Counted from the stretch's first letter, positions 15,495 through 24,417 are shown. The stretch: DNA of 64,000 nucleotides from a bacterium (GCA_028719205.1 JAQUKH010000010.1:1-64000), one strand, 5' to 3'. Notes: generated by a model from the letters alone, not told the origin. A program made the numbers and translations.

Positions 15495-16082
15495 ATGGAC
15501 AAAAATGAAGAAGATATAATTTTAGTAAGAAAATGTCTTAATGGAAATAATGATGCCTTCGAGGAGCTGGTTAATAAATATAAACTTCAAATATATAATT
15601 TGGCATACAGGCTTTTAGGAAATAGGGAAGAAGCCAAAGATGTTGCCCAGGAGGCTTTTTTCAGGGCTTACCGGTCATTAAACAAATATAAAATAACATA
15701 TAGTTTTTTTACCTGGATTTATACTATTTCTATTAATGTTTGCCGTAATCACCTCAAAGATAATAAAAAAATGCAAATGGTTTCATTCGAATCCCATTCC
15801 AGCATGGAGGAAGACGATTTTGAACTGCCGATAGCCTCAGAACAACTGACCCCTGAAGAGATATTGCATAAAAAGAGAAATGACGTTATAGTCCAGCGGA
15901 TCATCAGTAAGCTGCCCAAGAAATACAGGACAGTAGTTGTTTTAAAATATATTCATGATTTACAGTATAATGAGATCGCAAATATAGTTAATTTACCGTT
16001 AGGGACGGTAAAGATCCAGATACATCGCGCGCGTAAGGTGTTAAAGGAACTTTGGGATAAGGAAACAAAAAATAATTTTTGA
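15495..16082 (+). CDS. ECF-type RNA polymerase sigma factor (RpoE family)
   Basis: The 195-residue protein has a region 2 (EELVNKYKLQIYNLAYRLLGNREEAKDVAQEAFFRAYRSL; FFTWIYTISINVCRN) and region 4 (LPKKYRTVVVLKYIHDLQYNEIANIVNLPLGTVKIQIHRARKVL) typical of group 4 sigma factors. GGAG at 15485-15488 supports ATG 15495; ATG 15483, overlapping the pilin stop, is an alternative. It follows directly on the pseudopilin genes and precedes its probable anti-sigma factor, so it may regulate this locus. Confidence 0.93.
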   Translation: MDKNEEDIILVRKCLNGNNDAFEELVNKYKLQIYNLAYRLLGNREEAKDVAQEAFFRAYRSLNKYKITYSFFTWIYTISINVCRNHLKDNKKMQMVSFESHSSMEEDDFELPIASEQLTPEEILHKKRNDVIVQRIISKLPKKYRTVVVLKYIHDLQYNEIANIVNLPLGTVKIQIHRARKVLKELWDKETKNNF

Positions 16083-16128
16083 AACTCATAAAAAAACCTG
16101 TGGTATATCATATCAGGAGAGGATGAAA

Positions 16129-16761
16129 ATGAAGTGCAATGACGCAAAAGAGCTAATTGATTATTATATTGACGGGCTGCTTTCCGGAAGCGAAAAGAAA
16201 GAGCTGGTTTCTCATTTGGAATGCTGCGTTTGCTGTAAAAAGGAGTATAATGATTTAAAGGAAATGAACGATAATTTGAGATCGGTTTCTATCGTTTCTG
16301 TCCCTGATGATTTTACGAATCGGGTTATGGATCGCGTTAATAAGTATAGCAGGAACAGTATGCTTGACTGGTTTGATTTTATTTTTACTCCAAGAGTGGT
16401 AAAATGGAACGTTGCAGCAGTTTTTTCTTTGCTTCTTTTAGTTGGGATCAGCGTTTATTTATTTCCAAAAAACAGGTTTATTGATAGTGAGGTAGTAAAT
16501 GTTAAATTTCAGTTGGAATTACCTGCGGGCCATGTAGGGATAAATACAATTTCTTTGGCAGGAGATTTTAACGGATGGGATACAAAAGCTATGGTCCTTA
16601 ATCCGTCTGATAATAATAAATGGACTCTTGATGTTCCTTTGAAAAAAGGACGTTATCAGTATATGTTCGTTATTGATGGCCGTGAATGGATGCCGGATCC
16701 TGTTGCAGGAAAACTTGTAGATGACGGGTTCGGCGGTAAAAATTCTTTACTTGAGTTGTAA
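16129..16761 (+). CDS. Anti-sigma factor: zinc-finger domain, one membrane helix, glycogen-binding-like (CBM48/AMPK) domain
   Basis: The 210-residue protein begins with a zf-HC2-type domain (ELIDYYIDGLLSG...HLECCVCC, HxxxCxxC at about 29-36), which binds the sigma factor. A single transmembrane helix (about 89-108) follows. The C-terminal 85 residues form an AMPK/CBM48-like E-set domain (ISLAGDFNGWDTKAMVL...WTLDVPLKKGRYQYMFVIDGREWMPDP), which would face the periplasm. That is a plausible glucan sensor module. ATG 16129 is 9 bases from AGGAG; ATG 16123 is an alternative. Confidence 0.88.
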   Translation: MKCNDAKELIDYYIDGLLSGSEKKELVSHLECCVCCKKEYNDLKEMNDNLRSVSIVSVPDDFTNRVMDRVNKYSRNSMLDWFDFIFTPRVVKWNVAAVFSLLLLVGISVYLFPKNRFIDSEVVNVKFQLELPAGHVGINTISLAGDFNGWDTKAMVLNPSDNNKWTLDVPLKKGRYQYMFVIDGREWMPDPVAGKLVDDGFGGKNSLLEL

Positions 16762-16808
16762 ACTTGACTCGTAGGGGATAAATTTGAGTAAAGGCAGAGG
16801 TGAGTAAT

Positions 16809-17519
16809 ATGAAATTAAATAAAATTGTGAAATCAATTATCTTATGTGTGACTTTAATGGGTATTTGTGAATTGAAAGCATTTGCCTTTTCAAGTCATCA
16901 GGAAGAGGTTAATCTGGATAATATGATCACAGAAATAAAAAATTATCAATATCGTGAAACGAAATATCAAGTCGAATTATTAGATATTTTGGACCAGGCA
17001 AAAAAAGAAATGATCCCGGTTACCCCATTGCTTAATAAAATTAAAGAGGGTTTAGCCAAAGATATCGGATTGAGAGATATTATTGATGTTGTAAACAAGA
17101 ATAAGGACAGCTTGAAATTGGCGCAGTCATTATTAGGTGAGTTTGAAAACAGAGGATTAAAAAAAGGTAAAGATGCAAATTGGAAAGAATTCGCGGTATT
17201 GTCGTTATCTGAATATCTTATGCGTGATTTATCCGAGGAAACAGCAAGAAAATTAGCAGATCAGGTTGTCAGTCAAAGGGCGGATGGCCCGCGGTTTTTG
17301 ATATTGTGCGGTATGTTTGTCGATTTAAAAGAAAAAGAATTAAAAGAAGATATTATCTGGAGCATGGTTAACGTGGTATTAGAGCAAAACTTGAGGGATT
17401 CTGACACAAAGGACCTGATTAATAATATTAATAAAAAAATAGATTCAGGCGGAAATATTGAGGCCTTTATAAAGCAGTTGGAAAAAGATAAGCCGGCGCG
17501 TGCTCTGGGTAGAAAATAA
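16809..17519 (+). CDS. Exported protein of unknown function
   Basis: I do not recognise a family. The 236-residue protein starts with a Sec-type signal (KLNKIVKSIILCVTLMGICELKAFA, about 1-25), followed by an almost all-helical, charged body rich in Lys, Glu and Leu, with no Cys cluster or obvious repeat. ATG 16809 is 5 bases after GAGGTGA; GTG 16800 is an alternative. It is the last gene before a strong terminator, so it probably shares the transcript of the sigma/anti-sigma pair and may be a periplasmic accessory. Confidence 0.65.
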   Translation: MKLNKIVKSIILCVTLMGICELKAFAFSSHQEEVNLDNMITEIKNYQYRETKYQVELLDILDQAKKEMIPVTPLLNKIKEGLAKDIGLRDIIDVVNKNKDSLKLAQSLLGEFENRGLKKGKDANWKEFAVLSLSEYLMRDLSEETARKLADQVVSQRADGPRFLILCGMFVDLKEKELKEDIIWSMVNVVLEQNLRDSDTKDLINNINKKIDSGGNIEAFIKQLEKDKPARALGRK

Positions 17520-17547
17520 TATAAAATTTTGTAATTTGATGTGACTT

Positions 17548-17588
17548 TAAAAACCTTCGTTAGTTTTAAACTGGCGAAGGTTTTTTTT
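17548..17588 (+). terminator. Rho-independent terminator of the secretion/sigma operon
   Basis: AAAACCTTCG pairs with CGAAGGTTTT, and an inner AGTTT/AAACT stem extends it through G-T pairs. Eight T follow from 17581. It is the clearest terminator in the first 18 kb. Confidence 0.85.
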
Positions 17589-17591
17589 ATA

Positions 17592-17600
17592 TGCTAAAAT
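17592..17600 (+). promoter_or_regulatory. Extended -10 element just before a glycosyltransferase start
   Basis: TGCTAAAAT ends 10 bases before ATG 17611. The start codon has no Shine-Dalgarno sequence, so the transcript would be nearly leaderless. Confidence 0.5.
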
Positions 17601-17610
17601 ACTCTTTATC

Positions 17611-18759
17611 ATGAAATCCAGAATTTTATTTTCTTATGTTTCAATAGGTTCCGGCCATCAGCAGGCTACAAAAGCAATTGAAAAGCACTTAAAAACACTG
17701 GACAAGGAAATAGTTACATTATGCGTGAATTCTTTCAGCTTTTCGGGATTTATTGTAACAAATATTGTATCATTCATTTATCTTTATACAATAAAATTAA
17801 CACCTGAATTTTGGGGATATTTATACGATAATATATGGATAAAGAAAAAGATAGATATATTCCATTCAATGATAAATTGGGGTAATTCAATAAGATTTTA
17901 TTTTCTTATTAAAAAATTCAAACCATCGGTTATTGTCTGTACGCAGGCTATCCCGTGCGGGATTGTCGCGAGCTTGAAAAAAAGGGGGAAAATAGATATC
18001 CCACTGGTTGCCGTTATGACGGATTTTGTAGCCCATATCTACTGGATCTATAAAGAGGTAGATATATATTTTGTGGCGACAGAAGATATGAAAGTGAAAC
18101 TTATTGAACATGGGATTAATGAAAGCAGGATAATAATTTCCGGTATTCCGATAGATCATGATTTTAATAATCTTAATAATAAACAGGAAGTATTAAAGAA
18201 AGAAAAATTATCCGATAAAATAAAAATAATACTTTTGATGGGCGGAAGCAGAGGGATAGGAAAGCTGGAGGAAATTGTATCTGAACTCCATAAAATAGAT
18301 GTTCCGTATCAAATAATTGCAGTAGCCGGAAATAACAAAAAATTAAGAAAAAGGCTGGATTTGATAAAAGTTAATAGCGGCAATCATTTAAAAGTTTACG
18401 GATACGTTGAACATTTGAACGAAATTATGGATATAAGCGATTTGATCATCACTAAACCGGGCGGATTAACCAGCTCGGAAGCTTTAGTGAAAGGATTACC
18501 GATGGTCATTGTTAATCCAATTCCGGGGCAGGAGGAATCAAACAGCCGATTTCTTGTTAAAAACGGAGCGGCTGTCAGAGTTGATGATATTAATGAATTA
18601 GGCGGTACAGTTAAAATGTTATTTAATGATCCGGAAAAGCTTCAAAAAATGAAACAAGCCGCGTTGAAGCTCGCGAAACCGATGGCTACAAGAGATATCG
18701 GTAATATAATTTTTGAATTAGGAGGAAAATATGAAAATAGAAGCATACATTCAAAATAA
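17611..18759 (+). CDS. MGDG synthase/UgtP-like glycosyltransferase
   Basis: This 382-residue GT28-superfamily protein is related to MurG. The N-terminus RILFSYVSIGSGHQQATKAI is the acceptor-side motif of diacylglycerol glucosyl/galactosyltransferases. The C-terminal donor domain shows ILLMGGSRGIGKLEEIV, YVEHLNEIMDISDLIITKPGGLTSSEAL and NPIPGQEESNSRFLVKNGAAV. It likely makes glycolipid on the inner membrane; sugar and lipid cannot be set by sequence. It overlaps proA by 29 bp. There is no ribosome binding site before ATG 17611, just a -10 box. Confidence 0.85.
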   Translation: MKSRILFSYVSIGSGHQQATKAIEKHLKTLDKEIVTLCVNSFSFSGFIVTNIVSFIYLYTIKLTPEFWGYLYDNIWIKKKIDIFHSMINWGNSIRFYFLIKKFKPSVIVCTQAIPCGIVASLKKRGKIDIPLVAVMTDFVAHIYWIYKEVDIYFVATEDMKVKLIEHGINESRIIISGIPIDHDFNNLNNKQEVLKKEKLSDKIKIILLMGGSRGIGKLEEIVSELHKIDVPYQIIAVAGNNKKLRKRLDLIKVNSGNHLKVYGYVEHLNEIMDISDLIITKPGGLTSSEALVKGLPMVIVNPIPGQEESNSRFLVKNGAAVRVDDINELGGTVKMLFNDPEKLQKMKQAALKLAKPMATRDIGNIIFELGGKYENRSIHSK

Positions 18760-19987
18760 AGCTGAATTGTGCCGTGAGGCAGGCATGAAATTGGCTTCTA
18801 TGCAGAGCCGTGTTAAAAACCAAGCGCTGGAGTTAATGAGTAAAAAACTTAAAGAAAAATCCGGCCTTATTTTAGCTGAAAATAAAAAAGATGTGGCTGC
18901 CGCGAAAAAAAGCGGATTGTCGAATGCGATGATCGACAGGCTGATTTTAAATGAAAAACGCATTGATGAAATGTGCAAGGGGCTTAAAGAGGTAATAAGT
19001 TTGACTGACCCTGTGGGCGAGGTGATAAAAATGTGGAAACGGCCTAACGGTTTAACCATCGGCAGGATGAGAGTGCCGATAGGAGCTATCGGCATCATTT
19101 ATGAATCCCGTCCGAATGTTACAGTGGAAGCGGCATCACTTTGCATTAAATCGGGAAACAGCGTACTTCTCCGGGGAGGTTCGGAAGCCATCCGTTCAAA
19201 TATCGCGCTCGCCAATATTTTGATCGAGGCGGTTAAGGAATCCGGCCTGCCTGAGACATGTATACAGATAATTGATATAACGGACAGGGAAGCCGTGATG
19301 AAAATGCTAAAGCAGGATAAGTATCTGGATGTGATAATCCCGCGCGGAGGGGAAGAACTTATAAAAACCGTTGTCGAAAATTCAACTATCCCTGTGATCA
19401 AACACGATAAAGGCGTCTGTCATGTTTTCGTCGATGAGTCAGCGGATTTTGATATGGCTGATAAGATAATATTTAACGCGAAGGTCCAAAGGCCGGGAGT
19501 TTGCAACGCGTTGGAAACTTTGCTTGTCCATGAAAAGATAGCAAAGAGATTTTTACCGGTAACTGCTAAATCTCTGTCTGGAGCCAAAGTTGTTCTAAAA
19601 GGTTGTTCAGAAACAAGAAAAATATTGAAAGGAATTGAAGAGGCGAAAGAGATTGATTGGACAACCGAATACCTTGACCTGATCTTGTCCATCCGAGTGG
19701 TTAAAGATTTGGATGAGGCGATCGATCATATAAATTTTTACGGCTCGCACCACTCAGACGCGATCGTTACATCTTCTTACGAAAATAGCCAGCGGTTCCT
19801 TCGGGAAGTGGATTCAGCCGCGGTCTATATTAACGCTTCAACGCGCTTTACCGACGGCGGCCAGTTCGGTTTAGGCGCCGAAATAGGTATCAGCACCAAT
19901 AAGCTTCACGCCCGTGGGCCGATGGGATTAGAAGAACTTACGACAAATAAGTTTATTATATATGGTAATGGGCAGGTAAGAGAATGA
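18731..19987 (+). CDS. proA: Gamma-glutamyl phosphate reductase
   Basis: This 418-residue NADPH-dependent enzyme reduces gamma-glutamyl phosphate to glutamate semialdehyde, the second step of proline synthesis. The aldehyde-dehydrogenase fold is clear: IGIIYESRPNVTVEAASLCIKSGN, LRGGSEAIRSN, IPRGGEELI, catalytic Cys in VQRPGVCNALETLL, FGLGAEIGISTNKLHARGPMGLEELTT. AGGAGG lies 5 bases before ATG 18731. The proB kinase is not in the window. It overlaps nadD by 4 bp. Confidence 0.97.
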   Translation: MKIEAYIQNKAELCREAGMKLASMQSRVKNQALELMSKKLKEKSGLILAENKKDVAAAKKSGLSNAMIDRLILNEKRIDEMCKGLKEVISLTDPVGEVIKMWKRPNGLTIGRMRVPIGAIGIIYESRPNVTVEAASLCIKSGNSVLLRGGSEAIRSNIALANILIEAVKESGLPETCIQIIDITDREAVMKMLKQDKYLDVIIPRGGEELIKTVVENSTIPVIKHDKGVCHVFVDESADFDMADKIIFNAKVQRPGVCNALETLLVHEKIAKRFLPVTAKSLSGAKVVLKGCSETRKILKGIEEAKEIDWTTEYLDLILSIRVVKDLDEAIDHINFYGSHHSDAIVTSSYENSQRFLREVDSAAVYINASTRFTDGGQFGLGAEIGISTNKLHARGPMGLEELTTNKFIIYGNGQVRE

Positions 19988-20658
19988 TAATCCAAAAGTC
20001 AAAAGTTAAAAGTCAAAAGTTGAAACCAAACGCCGGCAATATCCGTCGGATTGGTATTTTCGGTGGGACATTTAATCCTATACATAACGGGCACCTTTTG
20101 ATCGCGGAAGAGGCCAGGGTAAGCCTGAAATTAGATAAAGTCATTTTTATCCCGTCCGCTAATCCGCCGCATAAGGAAGTATCGGATTTAGTTTCAGGCC
20201 GTCACAGGTTAAAAATGGCCGGAGCGGCAATTAAAAATAACCCTTTTTTTTCGGTATCGGATATTGAATTAAAACGGGGAGGCAGGTCATATTCAATTGA
20301 AACGATCAAAACTCTTAAAGAAATTTATAGAAAAGGAACGAAGTTCTTTTTTATCATGGGTGCGGATTCCATTCTGGAATTCATGACATGGAAAAATTGG
20401 GAGGATCTGCTGAAACTGTGTAATTTTGCGGTATATCCTCGCCCGGGATATAAAATTAACCTGGATGTGTTAAAAAGTAGAATGAAGAAGAAGCTTTTAG
20501 CTAAATCTCTGGTGAAAAATATTATTTTTTTCCAAACGAGGGTATTTGATGTCTCTTCGACTGAAGTAAGGGAAAAAATAAAAAAAGGAGAATCAGTAAA
20601 ATATTTAGTTCCGGAAGGTGTAATAGGATATATTAATAAAAGCAAACTTTATAAATGA
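19984..20658 (+). CDS. nadD: Nicotinate-nucleotide adenylyltransferase
   Basis: The 224-residue enzyme joins nicotinate mononucleotide and ATP in NAD synthesis. RIGIFGGTFNPIHNGHLLIAEEA is the nucleotidyltransferase (HIGH-like) motif; SVSDIELKRGGRSYSIETI and FDVSSTEVREKIKKGES complete the family pattern. The domain begins near residue 21. The first 20 residues (MIIQKSKVKSQKLKPNAGNI) come from a short tandem repeat, so the N-terminus is unusual. The ATGA overlap with proA favours this start. proA-nadD linkage is common. Confidence 0.95.
   Translation: MIIQKSKVKSQKLKPNAGNIRRIGIFGGTFNPIHNGHLLIAEEARVSLKLDKVIFIPSANPPHKEVSDLVSGRHRLKMAGAAIKNNPFFSVSDIELKRGGRSYSIETIKTLKEIYRKGTKFFFIMGADSILEFMTWKNWEDLLKLCNFAVYPRPGYKINLDVLKSRMKKKLLAKSLVKNIIFFQTRVFDVSSTEVREKIKKGESVKYLVPEGVIGYINKSKLYK
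19991..20024 (+). repeat. Short tandem repeat inside the nadD start
   Basis: CAAAAGTCAAAAGTT is followed by AAAAGTCAAAAGTTGAAA, two 16-base copies of AAAAGTCAAAAGTTNA. It is in frame and adds the lysine-rich residues at the NadD N-terminus. Similar AAAGTC-type arrays are usual in intergenic DNA. Confidence 0.75.
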
Positions 20659-20711
20659 AAGGTCAGGGAATTTCGGCCTTTCATCCTGAGAAACGAAGTG
20701 ACGAAGGATCT
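20657..20711 (+). repeat. Intergenic palindromic repeat between nadD and the phosphohexomutase
   Basis: GAAAGG/CCTTTC arms (20657-20682) are followed by CATCCTGAG...GAAGGATCT (20682-20711) with ATCCT/AGGAT ends. The second part matches a CATCCTGAGCGAAG-style repeat that I know from many environmental bacterial genomes. It may also act as a transcript-end hairpin; no T-tract is present. Confidence 0.6.
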
Positions 20712-20745
20712 ATAATATAAAACAAAAATAATTGAAAGGAATCTT

Positions 20746-22077
20746 ATGGAAAGCATTTTTAAAGCGTATGATATAAGAGGAATTTATCCGTCCGAACTTA
20801 ACGAAGAAAACGCGTACAAAATAGGGCAGGCATTTGTTCAATTTTTAGGAAAGAGGGAAATCGTTGTCGGCTATGATATGAGATTATCCGCCCATGTTTT
20901 ATTTGACGCATTGTCAAAAGGTATAGTTGACGCGGGTGGGACTGTAATAGACATCGGAATGGTTCTTACGCCTATGGTAAGTTTTGCTGTCGGGCGGTAT
21001 GGTTTTGGCGGGGGGATCATGATTACCGCTTCTCATAATCCTAAACAGTATAACGGTTTTAAACTTTGCAGGGAAAAAGCGATCCCCATAAATTATGATA
21101 CCGGAATCCAGGAACTGGAAAAAATGGCTGGGATACCCGGAAAAGCGGCAAAAGGAGTTGTTAAAGGAAAAATAATCAAAAAAAATATAATGGATGATTA
21201 TATTGATTTTCTAACAGGTTTTGCGAAAGACATTAAACCGTTTAAAATAGCCATTGATGCCGGAAACGGGATGGGGGGCGTTACGATGCCTCTTATTTTT
21301 AAAAAAATTCCCGGCAAAATATTTCCTTTATTTTTTGAACCGGATGGTTCTTTTCCGAATCATGAGCCTAATCCTCTTAAGCCTGAGAATAAAATAGACC
21401 TGCAAAATGAAATTATTAAAAGAGGCGCGGATCTTGGGGTCGCGTACGACGGTGATGCGGATCGCGCGGCATTTGTTGATAATAAAGGTGAATTGATCGG
21501 AAACGACCTGATAACGGCGCTTTTAGCGGGAGAGGTATTAAAGAAAAATCCGGGTGCGGGGATAATTTATGATATTCGTTCAAGTTGGGCGGTAAAAGAA
21601 GAGATCGAAAAATACGGCGGCCGTCCGATCGTATCCCGGGTCGGGCATGCGTTTATGAAACAAAAATTAAGAGACGAAAACGGGGTTTTTGGCGGGGAAT
21701 TAAGCGGGCATTATTATTTTAAAGATGCCTATTTTACGGACAACGCGGAACTGGCTATGATCTTTCTTTTGAATTTGATGAGCGCGAATCCCGGTAAAAC
21801 ATTGAATGATCTTTTAAAGCCGGTTCGCCGTTATTTTCAGAGCGGAGAGATAAATTCAGAGGTAAAAGATAAAGACGCAAAGATCGCTGAATTAAAAAAG
21901 ATTTATTCCAAAGGAAAAATTTCAGAGATTGACGGTGTCAGTGTTGAATATCCTGCATGGTGGTTTAATGTGCGGAAATCCAATACCGAACCGATCTTGC
22001 GGTTGAATGTTGAGGCAAAGACCGAAGCTGAAATGATAAAATACCGCGATGAACTGCTTTTATTAATCAGAAAATAG
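20746..22077 (+). CDS. manB: Phosphomannomutase/phosphoglucomutase
   Basis: This 443-residue alpha-D-phosphohexomutase interconverts sugar 1- and 6-phosphates for polysaccharide and LPS precursors. FKAYDIRGIYP at the N-terminus, the phospho-serine loop ITASHNPKQYNGFK, metal-binding YDGDADRA, sugar-binding GGELSGHYYF and phosphate-binding RKSNTEPILRLNVEA are all present. AAAGGA stands upstream of ATG 20746. It could serve either the LPS or the glycolipid pathway in this window. Confidence 0.95.
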   Translation: MESIFKAYDIRGIYPSELNEENAYKIGQAFVQFLGKREIVVGYDMRLSAHVLFDALSKGIVDAGGTVIDIGMVLTPMVSFAVGRYGFGGGIMITASHNPKQYNGFKLCREKAIPINYDTGIQELEKMAGIPGKAAKGVVKGKIIKKNIMDDYIDFLTGFAKDIKPFKIAIDAGNGMGGVTMPLIFKKIPGKIFPLFFEPDGSFPNHEPNPLKPENKIDLQNEIIKRGADLGVAYDGDADRAAFVDNKGELIGNDLITALLAGEVLKKNPGAGIIYDIRSSWAVKEEIEKYGGRPIVSRVGHAFMKQKLRDENGVFGGELSGHYYFKDAYFTDNAELAMIFLLNLMSANPGKTLNDLLKPVRRYFQSGEINSEVKDKDAKIAELKKIYSKGKISEIDGVSVEYPAWWFNVRKSNTEPILRLNVEAKTEAEMIKYRDELLLLIRK

Positions 22078-22089
22078 AAAAACAAAAAA

Positions 22090-22839
22090 ATGCTTGTTAT
22101 CAAAAACCTGGAAAAAGACTTTGGCGGAATCAAAGCTATTCATAACTGCAGCCTTGAGGTTAAAAAAGGGACTATTACCGGTTTGATCGGCCCCAATGGC
22201 GCGGGGAAAACCACGCTGTTTAACCTCATTTCGGGTATTTACGCCCCAGATAAGGGTGAGATATGGTTTAATGGAGAAAGAATAGACGGATTAAAACCTC
22301 ACCGGATCTTCAGAAAACGTTTAATGAGAACCTTCCAGATATCCCGCGAACTTCAAAAAATGACAGTTTTGGAAAATCTTATGCTTATTCCTTATAACCA
22401 GGATGGAGAAGGATTATCTGGTGTATGGTTTTTACCCGGGAAAGTAAAAAAACAGGAAAAAAATAATAAGAAAAGGGCCATGGAGGTTTTAGAATTTATA
22501 GAATTGATTCATTTAAAGGATGAATACGCGGAGAATCTTTCAACAGGACAGAAAAAACTTCTGGAAATTGCCCGGACGATGATGGCGGATCCCGAGATGA
22601 TCCTTTTGGATGAACCCGGGGCGGGTGTAAATCGTACATTAATGAATAAATTAGTAGAGGATATAAAAAAAATAAACGCGAATGGAACAACCTTTTTATT
22701 GATAGAGCATGATATGGATCTGGTTATGAATCTATGTGACCCTATTATCGTAATGAATGAAGGCTCGAAATTAACCGAAGGTACGGCAAAAATGATCAAA
22801 AGTGACCCGCGCGTGTTAGACGCGTATCTGGGAGTGTAA
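22090..22839 (+). CDS. livG: Branched-chain amino acid type ABC transporter ATPase (LivG)
   Basis: The 249-residue protein has Walker A GPNGAGKT, an insertion typical of LivG after the Q-loop (RTFQISRELQKMTVLENL), signature LSTGQKKLLEIART and Walker B MILLDEPGAGV. Together with LivF it drives uptake of branched-chain amino acids or related amides and urea. ATG 22090 is 12 bp after the phosphohexomutase stop and lacks a clear ribosome binding site. Confidence 0.95.
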   Translation: MLVIKNLEKDFGGIKAIHNCSLEVKKGTITGLIGPNGAGKTTLFNLISGIYAPDKGEIWFNGERIDGLKPHRIFRKRLMRTFQISRELQKMTVLENLMLIPYNQDGEGLSGVWFLPGKVKKQEKNNKKRAMEVLEFIELIHLKDEYAENLSTGQKKLLEIARTMMADPEMILLDEPGAGVNRTLMNKLVEDIKKINANGTTFLLIEHDMDLVMNLCDPIIVMNEGSKLTEGTAKMIKSDPRVLDAYLGV

Positions 22840-22843
22840 ATTT

Positions 22844-23554
22844 ATGGAGTCTATTTTAAAAATTGAGAATATTGCCGCGGGATATGGACGCGTTGAGATA
22901 GTAAAAGGAATTTCCTTACACGTGTCAAAAGACGAGATCGTTTCGATCATCGGGCCTAACGGTACGGGAAAATCAACATTTTTAAAGGCTATTTTCGGGC
23001 TGGTTAAGGTATTTACCGGAAATATATTTTTTGATAATGAAGATATTACAGGCCTGAAGCCGCATCAGATCGTGAAAAGAAGTATGTGTTATGTTCCGCA
23101 GGATAATAACATATTTCCCTCATTAACCATAAAAGAAAATCTTGATATGGGTGCTTTTGTGAGGCACGATGATTACAGCAAAAATATCGAAGAAGTTTAT
23201 GGGATTTTCCCTCTGCTTAGCGGTTTTAAAAATAAAAAGGCCGGAGAATTGTCAGGGGGACAGCAAAAAATGCTCGCCATAGGTATGTCCCTGATGCTTA
23301 AGCCAAAGCTTCTGCTCCTTGATGAACCCTCAGCCGGATTAGCGCCGAATATGGTTGATGAGATGATGAAAAAGATCGAATTGATCAACCGGGAAGAAAA
23401 GGCCGCGATTTTGATGGTGGAACAGAACGCGAAACGCGCGTTAAAAATCTCGAACCGGGGGTATGTTCTTTCAATGGGGAAAAATATGTATGAGGGTACT
23501 GGCGAAGAGCTGTTAAATAACAAAGATATTGGTAAATTATATTTGGGAGAATAA
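22844..23554 (+). CDS. livF: Branched-chain amino acid type ABC transporter ATPase (LivF)
   Basis: The 236-residue partner ATPase has Walker A GPNGTGKS, Q-loop VPQDNNIFPSLTIKENL, signature LSGGQQKMLAIGMSLM and Walker B LLLLDEPSAGL, with a LivF-type C-terminus (VLSMGKNMYEGTGEELL). The gene lies 4 bp after livG and 2 bp before livH, so the four genes form one transcription unit. Confidence 0.95.
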   Translation: MESILKIENIAAGYGRVEIVKGISLHVSKDEIVSIIGPNGTGKSTFLKAIFGLVKVFTGNIFFDNEDITGLKPHQIVKRSMCYVPQDNNIFPSLTIKENLDMGAFVRHDDYSKNIEEVYGIFPLLSGFKNKKAGELSGGQQKMLAIGMSLMLKPKLLLLDEPSAGLAPNMVDEMMKKIELINREEKAAILMVEQNAKRALKISNRGYVLSMGKNMYEGTGEELLNNKDIGKLYLGE

Positions 23555-23556
23555 TT

Positions 23557-24417
23557 ATGCCTCAATTAATCATTAACGGGATCATCATGGGGAGTATTAT
23601 AGTTCTTGGGTCGATCGGATTGACACTGACCTATGGGATCCTGAACTTTGCCAATTTCGCGCACGGCGATATTATGGCTGCGGGCGCGTATTTATGCCTT
23701 TTTTTTCTGGGATTAAATGTTCCGTTTGTTGTTGCGGTCATTCTTTCAATGTGTATTACAGCGGGATTGGGAATATTAATTGATTGGTGTATTTATAGAA
23801 AACTAAGGGAGAAAACTTCAGTGGTCCTGTTAATTGCCTCGATCGGCGCGGCGCTTTTTTTAAGGAATGTTGTCCAACTGATCTTTGGCCCGCAGTTAGT
23901 CTATTATAGTTCAGAAATACAAATGGCAAAAAAACTGCCTTTTGGTATTAGAATAAAACCCGATGAAATATTTATTATTGCCGCGTCATTCCTATTGATA
24001 ATCGCGGTTCATTTATTTCTTAAAAGATCCAGGATCGGAAAAGCGATGCGCGCGTTGTCAGATAATATGCAATTAGCGGGGGTGATCGGAATTGAGACAG
24101 AAAAGATAATTTTTTGGACCTGGGGATTGGGATGCGCCCTGGCAGCGGCCGGCGGTATTTTTCTGGGACTCGAGGTTCAGTTAAGGCCGATGATGGGCTG
24201 GGATGTGCTTCTGCCGATTTTCGCGGCAGTAATTCTGGGAGGGATCGGAAGCCCTTATGGCGCGATGGCCGGAGGGATGATCATCGGTATATCTCAGGAG
24301 GTATCGACGGCATTTATTAATCCCGCGTATAAAAGTGTTGTTTCTTTCATGATATTGATACTGGTGCTTTTGATAAAGCCATCAGGTATCTTCGGGAAAA
24401 AAGAAAGGCTGGCATGA
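23557..24417 (+). CDS. livH: Branched-chain amino acid type ABC permease (LivH)
   Basis: The 286-residue inner-membrane permease starts with the family block GSIIVLGSIGLTLTYGILNFANFAHGD and has about eight hydrophobic segments. ATPase-coupling residues lie around GKAMRALSDNMQLAGVIGI. GGIGSPYGAMAGGMIIGI is the usual C-terminal motif. It overlaps livM by 4 bp (ATGA). Confidence 0.95.
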   Translation: MPQLIINGIIMGSIIVLGSIGLTLTYGILNFANFAHGDIMAAGAYLCLFFLGLNVPFVVAVILSMCITAGLGILIDWCIYRKLREKTSVVLLIASIGAALFLRNVVQLIFGPQLVYYSSEIQMAKKLPFGIRIKPDEIFIIAASFLLIIAVHLFLKRSRIGKAMRALSDNMQLAGVIGIETEKIIFWTWGLGCALAAAGGIFLGLEVQLRPMMGWDVLLPIFAAVILGGIGSPYGAMAGGMIIGISQEVSTAFINPAYKSVVSFMILILVLLIKPSGIFGKKERLA

